A stretch of DNA of 64,000 nucleotides, taken from Clostridiales bacterium. GTDB taxonomy: Bacteria; Bacteroidota; Bacteroidia; Bacteroidales; Muribaculaceae. Numbering within the stretch: the first letter of the stretch is position 1; each line of letters begins with the position of its first letter. Position numbers and translations under genes: made by a program. The stretch covers positions 541,050 to 605,049 of the forward strand of contig JAMPBP010000001.1 of assembly GCA_023666645.1 (NCBI GenBank), given 5' to 3'. Positions 27,217-38,000 of this stretch are shown here, piece after piece. The notes under the pieces are model-generated. The model made no database searches, was not told the origin of the DNA, and was given only the letters and a program-made list of their open reading frames with translations.

Positions 27217-29508
27217 ATGAAATTCAAATTGACATCACTTCTCACGGTATGTGCTTCTGTCATGATGACAGCAAATGCCGCTGTAGGGACAAACCCCGCC
27301 GACTATGTCAACCCGCTGATGGGAACTGACTCAAAAATCTCGCTTTCCAATGGCAACACCGTTCCCTCCGTCGCACTGCCATGGGGAATGAACCAATGGA
27401 TTCCTCAAACGGGAAAGATGGGCGACGGATGGTCATACACCTATGCTTCCGACAAAATACGCGGATTCAAGCAGACCCACCGCCCAAGTCCCTGGATCAA
27501 TGACTTCGGTCAGTTCTCTATAATGCCTGTAACACGTGAGCTCAGAATCAACGAGGATAATCGTGCTTCATGGTTCTCACACAAATCGGAAGAAGCCCGT
27601 CCATATTACTATAAGGTATATCTGTCGGAATATGACGTGACCACCGAAATCACACCAACCGACCGTTGCGCCTACTTCCGCTTCACCTTCCCCGAAGAAG
27701 ATCAGAGCTATGTAATCATTGACGGCTATGACCGTGGCTCATGGATAAAAGTGATTCCAGAGCAGCGCCGGGTGGTAGGCTACTCAACACGCAACAGCGG
27801 TGGAGTGACCCGCAATTTCCGCAACTATTTCATCGTGGAATTTGACAAACCGTTTGACTCTGAGTGGACATGGAAAAATGGCAACGAGATACAACCTGGC
27901 AAGGATGAACTGAATGGCAACCATGTAGGTGCAGCCATCGGCTTCAAGACCTCGCGCGGAGAGACAGTGACCGCAAAGGTAGCCACATCGTTCATAAGCC
28001 TGGAACAGGCCGAGCTGAACATGCGTGAGATCGGCACCAAATCATTTGACCAAGTCAAAAATGAAGCCAAGGACACCTGGAACGAGATTCTCGGCACCAT
28101 CGAAATCGATGATGACAACAAGGACCGTTTGCGCACATTCTATTCATGCCTTTACCGCACCGTCCTCTTCCCTCACAAGATGCATGAGATTGATGCCGAC
28201 GGCAATGTAGTACACTACAGCCCCTCGACAGGAAATACAGAGAAGGGATATCTCTATACCGGTACCGGTTTCTGGGACACATTCCGCGCACTCTTTCCGC
28301 TGGTAAATCTCCTTTGGCCCGAAGAAGGTGCCAAGATGCAGGAAGGCTGGCTTAATTTCTACCGCGAGAGCGGATTCTATCCCGAATGGTCGAGCCCCGG
28401 TCACCGCGGCTGCATGGTAGGTAACAACAGCGCATCGGTTGTAGCCGACGGCATTCTAAAAGGCCTTGTAAAAGAAGAGGATGCACCCGAAATGTATAAA
28501 GGTATGGTATTTGGTGCCAACAATGTACACCCGCGCGTGGGCTCTTCAGGCCGCATGGGCCATGAATATTACAACAAGCTTGGATATGTTCCCTACAACG
28601 TGGGCATAAATGAGAATGTAGCCCGTACACTTGAGTATGCCTATGACGACTGGTGTATCTACCAGATTGCCAAGAAACTGGGTCGCCCACAGGAAGAAAT
28701 CGACCTGTACCGCGACCGCGCCAGGAATTATGTAAATGTATTTGATAAGGAAACCAACCTCATGCGTGGAAAGAATGAGGACGGAACATTCCAGGCTCCC
28801 TTCAGCCCCTTCAAATGGGGTGACGCATTCACCGAGGGTAACTCGCTCCACTACACATGGTCGGTATTCCACGACATTCAGGGTCTTATCGACCTGATGG
28901 GTGGTAAAAAGGAATTCGTTGCCCAGCTCGACACTGTATTTGCCCTACCCCCCGTTTTCGATGACAGCTACTATGGTGGCACTATCCATGAAATCCGCGA
29001 GATGGAGATTGCCAATATGGGTAACTACGCCCACGGCAACCAACCTATCCAGCACATGATTTACCTTTATGGTTATGCAGGCGAGCCCTGGAAGACACAG
29101 TACTGGGCACGTCAGACAATGGACCGCATGTACCTCCCCACCCCCGACGGTTATTGCGGTGACGAGGACAACGGCCAGACCTCGGCATGGTATGTATTCT
29201 CGGCATTAGGATTCTATCCCGTATGTCCCGCTTCCGACCAGTATGTGCTTGGCGCCCCCTTGTTCAAGAAAGCAACCATCAATATGCCCACAGGCAAGAA
29301 GGTTGAGATCAGCGCACCCGGCAACACTGTTGACACCCCCTACCTCAAGTCACTGAAGGTCAATGGGAAGGAATATACAAAGAACTATATTGACTACAAC
29401 ACGCTGATGAACGGTGCCAAGCTCAATGCCCAGATGGACAGCAAGCCCAATACCAAACGCGGTACTCTTGCCAGCGACGTTCCCTATTCACTCACCAACG
29501 AAAAATAA
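27217..29508 (+). CDS. GH92 family protein, Gln variant; likely mannosyl-phosphate type
   Basis: A 763-residue GH92 enzyme with a type I signal peptide (1-22), so periplasmic or secreted. GH92 enzymes are Ca2+-dependent inverting exo-alpha-mannosidases. Its N-terminal lectin-like beta-sandwich is atypical: NPLMGTDSKISLSNGNTVPS in place of the usual GTxGxGHxxPGA. In the catalytic (alpha/alpha)6 domain the general-acid site reads HGNQP (Gln609), where the other three GH92 proteins of this locus have HGNEP. The base region is kept (CGDEDNGQTSAW). In a characterised Cellulosimicrobium GH92, the same Glu-to-Gln change accompanies cleavage of mannose-1-phospho-6-mannose, whose phosphate leaving group needs no acid. 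I infer that activity here. First gene of the right-arm enzyme cluster, 14 bases before the next GH92. Confidence 0.9.
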   Translation: MKFKLTSLLTVCASVMMTANAAVGTNPADYVNPLMGTDSKISLSNGNTVPSVALPWGMNQWIPQTGKMGDGWSYTYASDKIRGFKQTHRPSPWINDFGQFSIMPVTRELRINEDNRASWFSHKSEEARPYYYKVYLSEYDVTTEITPTDRCAYFRFTFPEEDQSYVIIDGYDRGSWIKVIPEQRRVVGYSTRNSGGVTRNFRNYFIVEFDKPFDSEWTWKNGNEIQPGKDELNGNHVGAAIGFKTSRGETVTAKVATSFISLEQAELNMREIGTKSFDQVKNEAKDTWNEILGTIEIDDDNKDRLRTFYSCLYRTVLFPHKMHEIDADGNVVHYSPSTGNTEKGYLYTGTGFWDTFRALFPLVNLLWPEEGAKMQEGWLNFYRESGFYPEWSSPGHRGCMVGNNSASVVADGILKGLVKEEDAPEMYKGMVFGANNVHPRVGSSGRMGHEYYNKLGYVPYNVGINENVARTLEYAYDDWCIYQIAKKLGRPQEEIDLYRDRARNYVNVFDKETNLMRGKNEDGTFQAPFSPFKWGDAFTEGNSLHYTWSVFHDIQGLIDLMGGKKEFVAQLDTVFALPPVFDDSYYGGTIHEIREMEIANMGNYAHGNQPIQHMIYLYGYAGEPWKTQYWARQTMDRMYLPTPDGYCGDEDNGQTSAWYVFSALGFYPVCPASDQYVLGAPLFKKATINMPTGKKVEISAPGNTVDTPYLKSLKVNGKEYTKNYIDYNTLMNGAKLNAQMDSKPNTKRGTLASDVPYSLTNEK

Positions 29509-29522
29509 GTTTTTCGGAGAAC

Positions 29523-31862
29523 ATGCAGTTTAAAACACTTATATTAATACTCTCCTCAGCTACAGCTGTCATACCCTGCCTTGGTGCCGATCCTGTCGAT
29601 TATGTCAACCCCATAATCGGCACCAACGGCATGGGGCACACCTTTCCTGGAGCCTGCGCCCCTTTCGGTATAGTCCAGCTGAGCCCAGATACCGAGAATA
29701 TACCACATAATATAAATGGCAAGTATCAAGGCCGCACCTATGAATACTGTGCAGGATACCAGCATGCCGACTCGACGATAGTGGGGTTCAGCCACACTCA
29801 CCTCAGCGGCACGGGCCACTCTGACCTGGGTGACATAATGCTCATGCCCACCACCGGAGAGCTGCATCTCACACCCGGGACAGCCGACAAGCACCATGAG
29901 GGATATCGCTCGGCCTACTCCCACGACACTGAAGTCTCAAAGCCCGGTTATTATGCAGTAAATCTTGATGACTACGGCATCAAAGCCGAGCTGACCGCCA
30001 CACCGCGCGTGGGGTTGCACCGATACACCTACACACCCGGCACCGAGTCGACCAACCTCATTCTCGACATGGACCACGCCATATATAATTATGATGGGAA
30101 GACATTGTGGACCTACATGCGTGTCGAGGATCCCTACACCGTGACCGGATACCGTATAACCAACGGCTGGGCAGCCACCAATTACACCTATTTTGCCATG
30201 AAGTTCTCAGAACCTGTCGCAAAATATGGTTACACCGACATGCAGAAACCCCTCTACACAGGCTTCTGGCGCAAATTCAAGCTCAACGAGAATTTCCCCG
30301 AGATTGCAGGTCGTAAGATTGTGGCCTACTTCAACTTTGATATTCCCGAGACACAACAGATTGAGGTACAGGTTGCACTGTCGGGCGTGAGCACCGCCGG
30401 CGCTCTCGCCAATCTTAAAGCCGAGACACTCGGAAAATCATTTGACGAGGTTGCGGCCGCCACTCGCGCCGACTGGAATCTGAAACTCTCGTCTATATCG
30501 GCACAAGGCACCGACGACCAGCTGGCCATGTTCTACACCTCCCTTTACCACACGATGATAAATCCCTCGGTCTACATGGATGTCGACGGCAACTACCGTG
30601 GCCTCGACCACAATATCCATCACGCCGATGATTTCACCAACTACACGGTGTTCTCAATTTGGGATACATTCCGTGCCGAACACCCGCTCATGAATGTACT
30701 CTTCCCCGAGCGTTCGGCCGATATGGTCAAATCAATGGTCAAACACTACGAGCAGAGTGCCCACCATGTCCTCCCCGTGTGGTCGCACATGGGAAATGAG
30801 AACTGGTGCATGATAGGCTATCACGCTGTATCAGTCCTGGCCGATGCATACGCGAAAAACAGCGGACTCGACGGGTCTAAACTGTATGAGGCCATGGACA
30901 ACAGTGCCAACCTCCCGTACTATGAGGGAATAAAGGACTACACAACACTTGGCTACGTGCCCTTTGACCATAACGGCAGCGCAGTATCGGTGACACTGGA
31001 ATATGCTTATGACGACTGGTGCATCTACATGCAAGCCCTGCGCAATGGCGATACCGAGAACGCAGAGCGCTACCGCCGCCGCGCTCTCAATTACCTCAAC
31101 GTTTTCGATGATGAAATCTCATTCTCACGTCCACGCTACTCCGACGGTAGCTGGAAAAAAGAGGTGGACCTCATCAAGACATCGGGCGAGGGCTACCTCG
31201 AAGGCAATGCTCTGAACTATGCATTCTTTGTTCCACACGACATAAGCGGTCTGATGAAGTCGATGGGTGGCGACAAAACCTTTATCGCCAATATCGACCG
31301 GCTGTTCACATCCGAATTCCCGGAAGAGGCTTATGCCGAGACTGAAGATGTCACCAAGGAAGGCCTGATAGGTTGTTACGTACATGGCAATGAGCCGAGC
31401 CACCACATTCCATATCTTTATATGTGGACTTCACAGCCATGGAAGAGCCAGTATTGGGTGCGTGAAATCATGAACCGCATGTACCGCAACAACATCGACG
31501 GCCTGTGTGGCAATGACGACTGCGGCCAGATGTCAGCATGGTATATATTCTCGGCTCTGGGATTCTACCCAGTGTGTCCCGGTACCGACCAGTATGTCCT
31601 CGCAGCTCCATATATGCCATATGCATGTCTGAATCTGACCAACGGCAAAACCCTCGAGATCAAGGCTCCGAAAGTGAGCGACAAGAACCGCTATGTAAAG
31701 GAGGTGCGTCTCAACGGAACACGTTACGACAAAGCCTACATCACCCACGATGACATCATGAATGGCGGAATACTTGAATTTGTGATGAGCGACCGCCCCA
31801 ACAAGTCACGTTGCATCAAACCCGAAACCAAACCCTATTCTCTCTCAGACAATTCAATTTAA
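29523..31862 (+). CDS. GH92 exo-alpha-mannosidase
   Basis: A 779-residue GH92 enzyme with a type I signal peptide (1-21). It carries the standard family signature NPIIGTNGMGHTFPGACAPFG near the mature N-terminus, and GYQHADSTIVGFSHTHLSGTG after it. The catalytic acid is Glu624 in HGNEPSHHIPYLY, and the Asp-containing motif is GNDDCGQMSAWYIF. It should remove alpha-1,2- or alpha-1,3-linked mannose from side chains in the periplasm. It sits 14 bases after the first GH92 gene and 9 bases before the BSP-family gene, within a single plus-strand operon. Linkage preference cannot be read from the sequence. Confidence 0.95.
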   Translation: MQFKTLILILSSATAVIPCLGADPVDYVNPIIGTNGMGHTFPGACAPFGIVQLSPDTENIPHNINGKYQGRTYEYCAGYQHADSTIVGFSHTHLSGTGHSDLGDIMLMPTTGELHLTPGTADKHHEGYRSAYSHDTEVSKPGYYAVNLDDYGIKAELTATPRVGLHRYTYTPGTESTNLILDMDHAIYNYDGKTLWTYMRVEDPYTVTGYRITNGWAATNYTYFAMKFSEPVAKYGYTDMQKPLYTGFWRKFKLNENFPEIAGRKIVAYFNFDIPETQQIEVQVALSGVSTAGALANLKAETLGKSFDEVAAATRADWNLKLSSISAQGTDDQLAMFYTSLYHTMINPSVYMDVDGNYRGLDHNIHHADDFTNYTVFSIWDTFRAEHPLMNVLFPERSADMVKSMVKHYEQSAHHVLPVWSHMGNENWCMIGYHAVSVLADAYAKNSGLDGSKLYEAMDNSANLPYYEGIKDYTTLGYVPFDHNGSAVSVTLEYAYDDWCIYMQALRNGDTENAERYRRRALNYLNVFDDEISFSRPRYSDGSWKKEVDLIKTSGEGYLEGNALNYAFFVPHDISGLMKSMGGDKTFIANIDRLFTSEFPEEAYAETEDVTKEGLIGCYVHGNEPSHHIPYLYMWTSQPWKSQYWVREIMNRMYRNNIDGLCGNDDCGQMSAWYIFSALGFYPVCPGTDQYVLAAPYMPYACLNLTNGKTLEIKAPKVSDKNRYVKEVRLNGTRYDKAYITHDDIMNGGILEFVMSDRPNKSRCIKPETKPYSLSDNSI

Positions 31863-31871
31863 ACCATACAC

Positions 31872-32723
31872 ATGAAAAATATGAAATTCCTTGCTTCCAC
31901 TATCATTGCCGCCACAGCACTGTCGGCAATGGCCGCCATACCCACCGAATCGCCCAACAACTACCACGCTCCCATAGCTATAGAGCGTCAGTGGCGCAAC
32001 TATCATCCCGGCAAAATTGATTTCAAGATCACAACCCCCGAGGCCGAGGGCGCCAAGATCTACAGCGCAATCATTACCGACCCCGAGACATACATCACCG
32101 AGAATGCACGCCGCGTGATCCAGACTCTCTATTTCTCACCGGCCGACAGCATTCCGGACATCAATGTAATCCATTATGTGGTGCGTGATTTCGACGGAAT
32201 CTCATATAAAAGCGGAGGCGGCGACAATGTGCGCATCGACTACAGCACCAACTGGATCGAGAGAAGCTTCAACGACGGTGACACCATAAAGCTTGACTAC
32301 GAGACCCGCGGTGTGATATACCACGAGCTCACCCACGCCTTCCAGCTCGAGCCCAAAGGTTGTGGCTCATATGATGGAAAAAGCCCCTACTGGTCGTTTA
32401 TCGAAGGCACTGCCGATGCGGTGCGTGTAGCCTGCGGCTGCTTCCAGCAGGACTTTGCATCGAAGGACCGTCCACGTGGCGGCAACTGGATGAGCGGCTA
32501 CCGCACAACAGGTTATTTCCTTTACTGGCTGAGTCTGAACAAGGACCGCGATTTCATACGTAAATTCAACCGCACGGCTCTCGAAGTTATTCCATGGTCA
32601 TGGGACGAGGCTATGTATCATATCTTAGGTCGCGATGAAGCCAACTCTGTTGCCAATCTCTGGGACGAATACATGGCGGCGATAGGCGATGAAAACGATA
32701 AGCAAAAGAGCACGAAAAAATGA
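31872..32723 (+). CDS. BSP-family (plant basic secretory protein-like) putative metallopeptidase
   Basis: A 283-residue secreted protein with a signal peptide (about 1-22). It has a zincin-type HExxH motif, His151-Glu-Leu-Thr-His155 in YHELTHAFQLE. A downstream FIEGTADAVRVACG segment could supply the third metal ligand. This is the pattern of the basic secretory protein family (PF04450), proposed to be metallopeptidases. Its stop overlaps the start of the next GH92 gene by 4 bases (ATGA), so translation is coupled. Members recur in Bacteroidetes glycan loci. Together with the C10 protease of the other arm, it points to a glycoprotein substrate; proteolytic activity here is inference. Confidence 0.82.
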   Translation: MKNMKFLASTIIAATALSAMAAIPTESPNNYHAPIAIERQWRNYHPGKIDFKITTPEAEGAKIYSAIITDPETYITENARRVIQTLYFSPADSIPDINVIHYVVRDFDGISYKSGGGDNVRIDYSTNWIERSFNDGDTIKLDYETRGVIYHELTHAFQLEPKGCGSYDGKSPYWSFIEGTADAVRVACGCFQQDFASKDRPRGGNWMSGYRTTGYFLYWLSLNKDRDFIRKFNRTALEVIPWSWDEAMYHILGRDEANSVANLWDEYMAAIGDENDKQKSTKK

Positions 32724-35035
32724 AGAGCACACTGTTACTGACATTTCCGATAGTGTTGTCGGTAGCGTCATGCCAGACGTCGCCTCAAGCCGATGATACC
32801 GCAACAACGGTCGACTACACCCGGTATGTCAATCCGTTGATCGGTACCGCCGGCTTCGGCAACGTGTATCCCGGGTCACAGATACCGTTCGGCGGCATAC
32901 AGATAAGCCCCGATACCGACTTTGACGACTATGACACGGCGGCAGGCTACAAATATGACCACCCCACGGTGCTCGGATTCAGCCTCACCCACCTGAGCGG
33001 TACCGGAATTCCCGACCTCGGCGACTTCCTCTTCATGCCCGGAACGGGAGAGCTGAAGTTGCAACCGGGCACTCACGCCGACCCCGACAGTGGCTACCGT
33101 TCACGCTACAGCCATGACAAAGAGACAGCCCAGGCCAATTACTATGCCCTGGAACTCGACGATTACGGTACGAAAGCCGAGATGACCTCGGGCAAACGCG
33201 CCGGAATACTCCGCTTCACCTATCCTGAGACCGACAGCTCATGGCTGCTGGTCGACCTCAACCACACACTGCGAAGCGCCTGCAAATGGGCGTCATTGAG
33301 AATCGAGAACGACTCTACAATAACAGGTTACAAACTCGTCAAGGGTTGGGGACCCGAGCGTCATGTATACTTTGCCGCTACCTTCTCACGTCCTATCACC
33401 GATGCCCGCATCTATATGGACGACAAGCCTGTCATCTACAACACCAACCGCTTCAGGAGCGACAAGGAGACATATGGTGAGAATGTAAAATTCGCGCTGA
33501 AGTTTGACAGCAACCGCGATGAGACCGTCGAGGTGCGCACTGCAGTCTCGGGCGTGAGCATAGCCGGTGCCCTTGACAACCTTAAAGAACTGGAGGGTGA
33601 AAGCTTCGAGAGTCTCAGGCAACGCGGCGTGGAAGAATGGAACCGTGAACTTGCCAAGTTTGACATCGATGGCGATGACAAGAGCAAAGAGACATTCTAC
33701 ACCTCTGTATATCACGCATTCCTCCACCCGTTCATATTCCAGGATTCCAACGGCCAATACCGCGGTCTTGACAAGACCGTGCACACCGCCGACGGATTCA
33801 ACAACATGACAGTTTTCTCTCTGTGGGATACCTATCGTGCTCTCCACCCGCTCTTCAATCTCGTGCAGCAGGATGTACAGGCCGACATTGCCAACTCCAT
33901 GCTCGCCCACTATGACCAGAGCGTCGAGCATATGCTACCCATATGGTCATTCTATGGCAACGAGACCTGGTGTATGATCGGATATCATGGAGCAGCCGTC
34001 CTTGCCGATATGATTGTCAAGGATATCCCCGGTTTTGACAAGGAAAGAGCCTTTGAGGCTATGGTCACCACAGCCAGGAATCCCAACTATGACTGTCTTC
34101 CCGACTATATCGCCAATGGCTATGTACCCTTTGATAAAGAGAAAGAATCAGTATCCAAGACTCTCGAGTATGCGTTTGACGACTACTGCATAGCCCAGGC
34201 AGCCCGAAAGCTTGGAAAGAAAGAAGAGGAGCAGGAATTCCTAAAACGCGCCCTCTCCTACCAATCGATTCTTGACACCGTGACAGGCTACATGAGAGGC
34301 CGCGACAGTGAAGGCAACTGGCGCACACCGTTCACCCCCGTAGCCTATGAGGGACCCGGCTCGGTCAACGGTTGGGGCGATATCACCGAGGGATTCACAG
34401 TGCAATATACATGGTATGTGCCTCACGACGTAGCAGGTCACATCGACCTTGTGGGTCGGGAGCGTTACACACAGCGCCTTGACTCACTGTTCACAACCGA
34501 ACTGCCCGAGGATATTCCCGGCGCTCATGACATATGGGGACGCATCGGAGCCTACTGGCATGGCAACGAGCCCTGCCACCAGGTAGCCTACCTATACAAC
34601 TATCTGCAGCAGCCATGGAAATGCCAGGAGCGTGTGAGGGAAGTGGTCGACCGATTCTATGGCAACACCCCCGATGCACTCAGTGGAAATGATGACTGCG
34701 GACAGATGTCGGCCTGGCACATATTCAATTGCATGGGCTTCTATCCCACCGCTCCTTCAAGCAATATATACAATATAGGTTCACCCGCGCTCGCCCGTGT
34801 GACTATGACCATGAGCAACGGCAAGAAGGTCGAGGTCACAACCGACAATTGGAGCCCCGAAAATCTATATGTCGAACAGCTTTACCTCAACGGCGAGCCT
34901 TGGGATAAGTCGTACATCACCTACGATGACCTGCGCAACGGTGCAAAACTCCATTTTGTCATGAGCCCGACACCCAATCTCAACCGCGCTGTAAGCGAAG
35001 AGGCGGTACCACCGTCGATGTCACACAATTCATAA
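32720..35035 (+). CDS. GH92 exo-alpha-mannosidase (lipoprotein)
   Basis: A 771-residue GH92 enzyme. The N-terminus has a lipobox (SVASC, Cys19), so it is a lipoprotein, unlike the two preceding GH92 proteins. The acidic residues after the Cys (CQTSPQADD) would be compatible with surface display, but this signal is not decisive. Family motifs are NPLIGTAGFGNVYPGSQIPFG, HLSGTGIPDLGD, the general acid Glu617 in HGNEPCHQVAYLY, and GNDDCGQMSAWHIF. Its start overlaps the BSP gene stop. It is followed after 45 bases by the second GH38 gene. Confidence 0.95.
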   Translation: MKSTLLLTFPIVLSVASCQTSPQADDTATTVDYTRYVNPLIGTAGFGNVYPGSQIPFGGIQISPDTDFDDYDTAAGYKYDHPTVLGFSLTHLSGTGIPDLGDFLFMPGTGELKLQPGTHADPDSGYRSRYSHDKETAQANYYALELDDYGTKAEMTSGKRAGILRFTYPETDSSWLLVDLNHTLRSACKWASLRIENDSTITGYKLVKGWGPERHVYFAATFSRPITDARIYMDDKPVIYNTNRFRSDKETYGENVKFALKFDSNRDETVEVRTAVSGVSIAGALDNLKELEGESFESLRQRGVEEWNRELAKFDIDGDDKSKETFYTSVYHAFLHPFIFQDSNGQYRGLDKTVHTADGFNNMTVFSLWDTYRALHPLFNLVQQDVQADIANSMLAHYDQSVEHMLPIWSFYGNETWCMIGYHGAAVLADMIVKDIPGFDKERAFEAMVTTARNPNYDCLPDYIANGYVPFDKEKESVSKTLEYAFDDYCIAQAARKLGKKEEEQEFLKRALSYQSILDTVTGYMRGRDSEGNWRTPFTPVAYEGPGSVNGWGDITEGFTVQYTWYVPHDVAGHIDLVGRERYTQRLDSLFTTELPEDIPGAHDIWGRIGAYWHGNEPCHQVAYLYNYLQQPWKCQERVREVVDRFYGNTPDALSGNDDCGQMSAWHIFNCMGFYPTAPSSNIYNIGSPALARVTMTMSNGKKVEVTTDNWSPENLYVEQLYLNGEPWDKSYITYDDLRNGAKLHFVMSPTPNLNRAVSEEAVPPSMSHNS

Positions 35036-35080
35036 GAAGTTTCCAATATTCTATATATTTTAAAACATAAATCAATCACC

Positions 35081-38000
35081 ATGTCACGTCTTAACGCTTT
35101 AGCCTCACTATGTGTGGCAATGATTTCAGTGGCTCCGGTGTATGCCCAGGATAAGGCTAAACCTACCGGACCTACTCCCACAGCCTACATGGTCTCTGAT
35201 GCTCACCTCGATACCCAGTGGAACTGGGATATCCAGACAACAATCGGAGAGTATGTGTGGAACACCCTCAACCAGAATCTATGGTTGCTCGAAAACTATC
35301 CCGAATACATCTTCAACTTTGAGGGCGGAGTGAAATATGCCTGGATGAAGGAATATTATCCCCGTGAATATGAGTTGCTCAAGAAATATATCAAGGAAGG
35401 ACGCTGGCACATTTCGGGTGCAAGCTGGGACGCAACCGACGCTGTGGTCCCCTCGGTTGAATCGGCCATAAGAAACATAATGCTCGGACAGGAATATTAT
35501 CGCAATGAATTCGGCACTGAAAGCACCGATATCTTCCTCCCCGACTGCTTTGGCTTCCCCTACACCCTGCCTACAGTAGCCTCTCACTGCGGCCTTATCG
35601 GTTTCTCTTCGCAGAAACTCGGCTGGCGTAACAACCCCTTTTATGAAGGCGATAAGAAATATCCCTTCACTGTAGGTCTGTGGAAAGGTGTAGATGGTTC
35701 TCAGATCATGATGTACCACGGCTGGGGTTATGGAGCGAAATTTGACAACCAGGACCTCACTGCCAATAAAGACCTGCTTAGACATGCCGAGCAGAGCGCT
35801 ACCAACAGCATCGCCCGTTATTATGGAACAGGTGATATAGGTGGAGCACCAAACATCGCATCGGTCGAGTCGGTTGAAAAGGCCCTCAAGGGTGGTGACG
35901 GCTCGTTGAAAATTGTAAGCGCTACCTCAGACCAGATTTTCAAGGACTATCTACCCTATGAATCACACCCCGAGCTCCCCTCGTTTGACGGTGAACTTTT
36001 GATGGACGTGCATGGCACCGGTTGCTATACATCACAGGCTGCTATGAAATACTACAACCGTCAGAACGAGCAGCTGGGTGACGCTGCCGAGCGTGCCGCC
36101 GTTGCAGCTGAGCTGCTTGGAGCCGCCGAGTATCCCTCTCAGAAGCTTTCCGAAGCTTGGAAACGTTTCATATGGCACCAGTTCCACGACGACCTCACCG
36201 GCACCAGCATTCCCCGCGCCTATGAGTTCTCATGGAACGACGAGCTCCTTTCGCTCAAGGACTTCTCGTCGGTACTCACCAATTCAGTATCGGCGGTAGC
36301 AAGCATGATGGACACCCGCGCCAAGGGTACACCTGTCGTAATGTACAACCCCAACGACACTGAGGTTACCGATCTTGTGGAAATCAGCCTCCCCTATAAC
36401 CGCATGCCCGGCAATGTTTCGGTTACCGGCCCCGACGGCAAGAGCGTCAAGGCTCAGGTAGTAGGATATGCCGATGGCAACGCAACCATTCTCGCCCAGG
36501 TGACTGTTCCCGCCAACGGCTTTGCAGTCTATGGCGTAAAGGTATCCGGCTCAGGCAAGCCCATGGCTGCACGCAAGGCCAATACAATAGAGAACTCACG
36601 CTACTCAATCAAATTTGACAAGAACGGTGATATCACTTCGCTCTATGACAAAGCCGCAGGCAAAGAAATGGTCAAGGAAGGCCGCGCCATACGTCTGGCA
36701 ATGTTCACACAGAACGAGTCGTTCCCCTGGCCAGCATGGGAAATCATCAAGGAGACTCTTGACCGTGAACCCGAGTCAATTACTGAAAATGTTGAGATTG
36801 ACCTCGTGGAAGATGGAGCACTGAGAAAAACAATCCGTGTAAACAAGACACACGGCGACAGCAAGTTCACTCAGCTCATACGCCTGTATGAAGGCTCTCT
36901 GGCCGACCGTATCGACTTCGACAACGATATCAACTGGCAGTCGCTCAACTCGCTGCTCAAAGCCGAATTCCCCCTTGCCATCGATAATGAGAAAGCTACC
37001 TACGACCTTGGTCTCGGCACTATCCAGCGCGGCAACAACATACCCCAGGCATATGAGGTTCCCTCTCATCAGTGGACCGACCTCACCGATGCTTCAGGCT
37101 CATACGGTCTCACCGTCATGAACGATTCAAAATATGGCTGGGACAAGCCCGACAATAACACAATACGTCTCACCCTCCTCCACACCCCCAAGACCAAGAA
37201 CGGATATGCCTACCAGGACCACCAGGACCTCGGCCACCACGAGTTCACCTACAGCCTCACAGGTCATGCAGGAGAGCTGAACCAGGCTCAGGCAAGCCGC
37301 GAGGCAAGCCGTCTCAACCAGCGCATCAAACCCTTCGTCACCACCCCCCACAAGGGAACACTCGGCAAGGAATACAGCCTCGCATCGATCGACACAAAGG
37401 ACCTCGCCGTGAAAGCACTCAAGAAAGCTGAGAGCTCTGACGAGTATGTAGTACGTGTATACGACCTCACCGGCAAGGGTGGCAACGGTGCTGTAACTTT
37501 CAACACCGAGATTATCTCGGCTGTGAAAGCCGACGGTACCGAGAAGACACTCGCACCCGCATCATTCTCAGGCAAGAAACTTAATGTTGATGCCAAGGCC
37601 AATGGACTGAGCACCTACAAGGTGCGTCTGGCCGCACAGCCCGCTGCAGCAACCGACTGTTATGCAATTCCTCTGAGCTATGACAAGAAGGCGATGACCT
37701 GGAACGGATTCACCAACCAGGGCAATTTCCACGATGGATACTCCTATGCAGCCGAGATCACACCCGATGTGATTAAATCGGGCAATATCACTTTCAATCT
37801 GGAGAATAAAGCCACTATCAATGCCATGATGTGTGAGGGCGACACCCTGCAGCTTCCCGCCGGCAACAATTACAACCGCGTGTACCTGCTTGCAGCCGCC
37901 GCTACCGATGGTGCTCCCATAGAAGGCACAGTCAAGGCCGGCAAGTCTGAGATTCCCGTTTCGGTTCCCTCCTATGCCGGTTTCATTGGCCAATGGGGTC

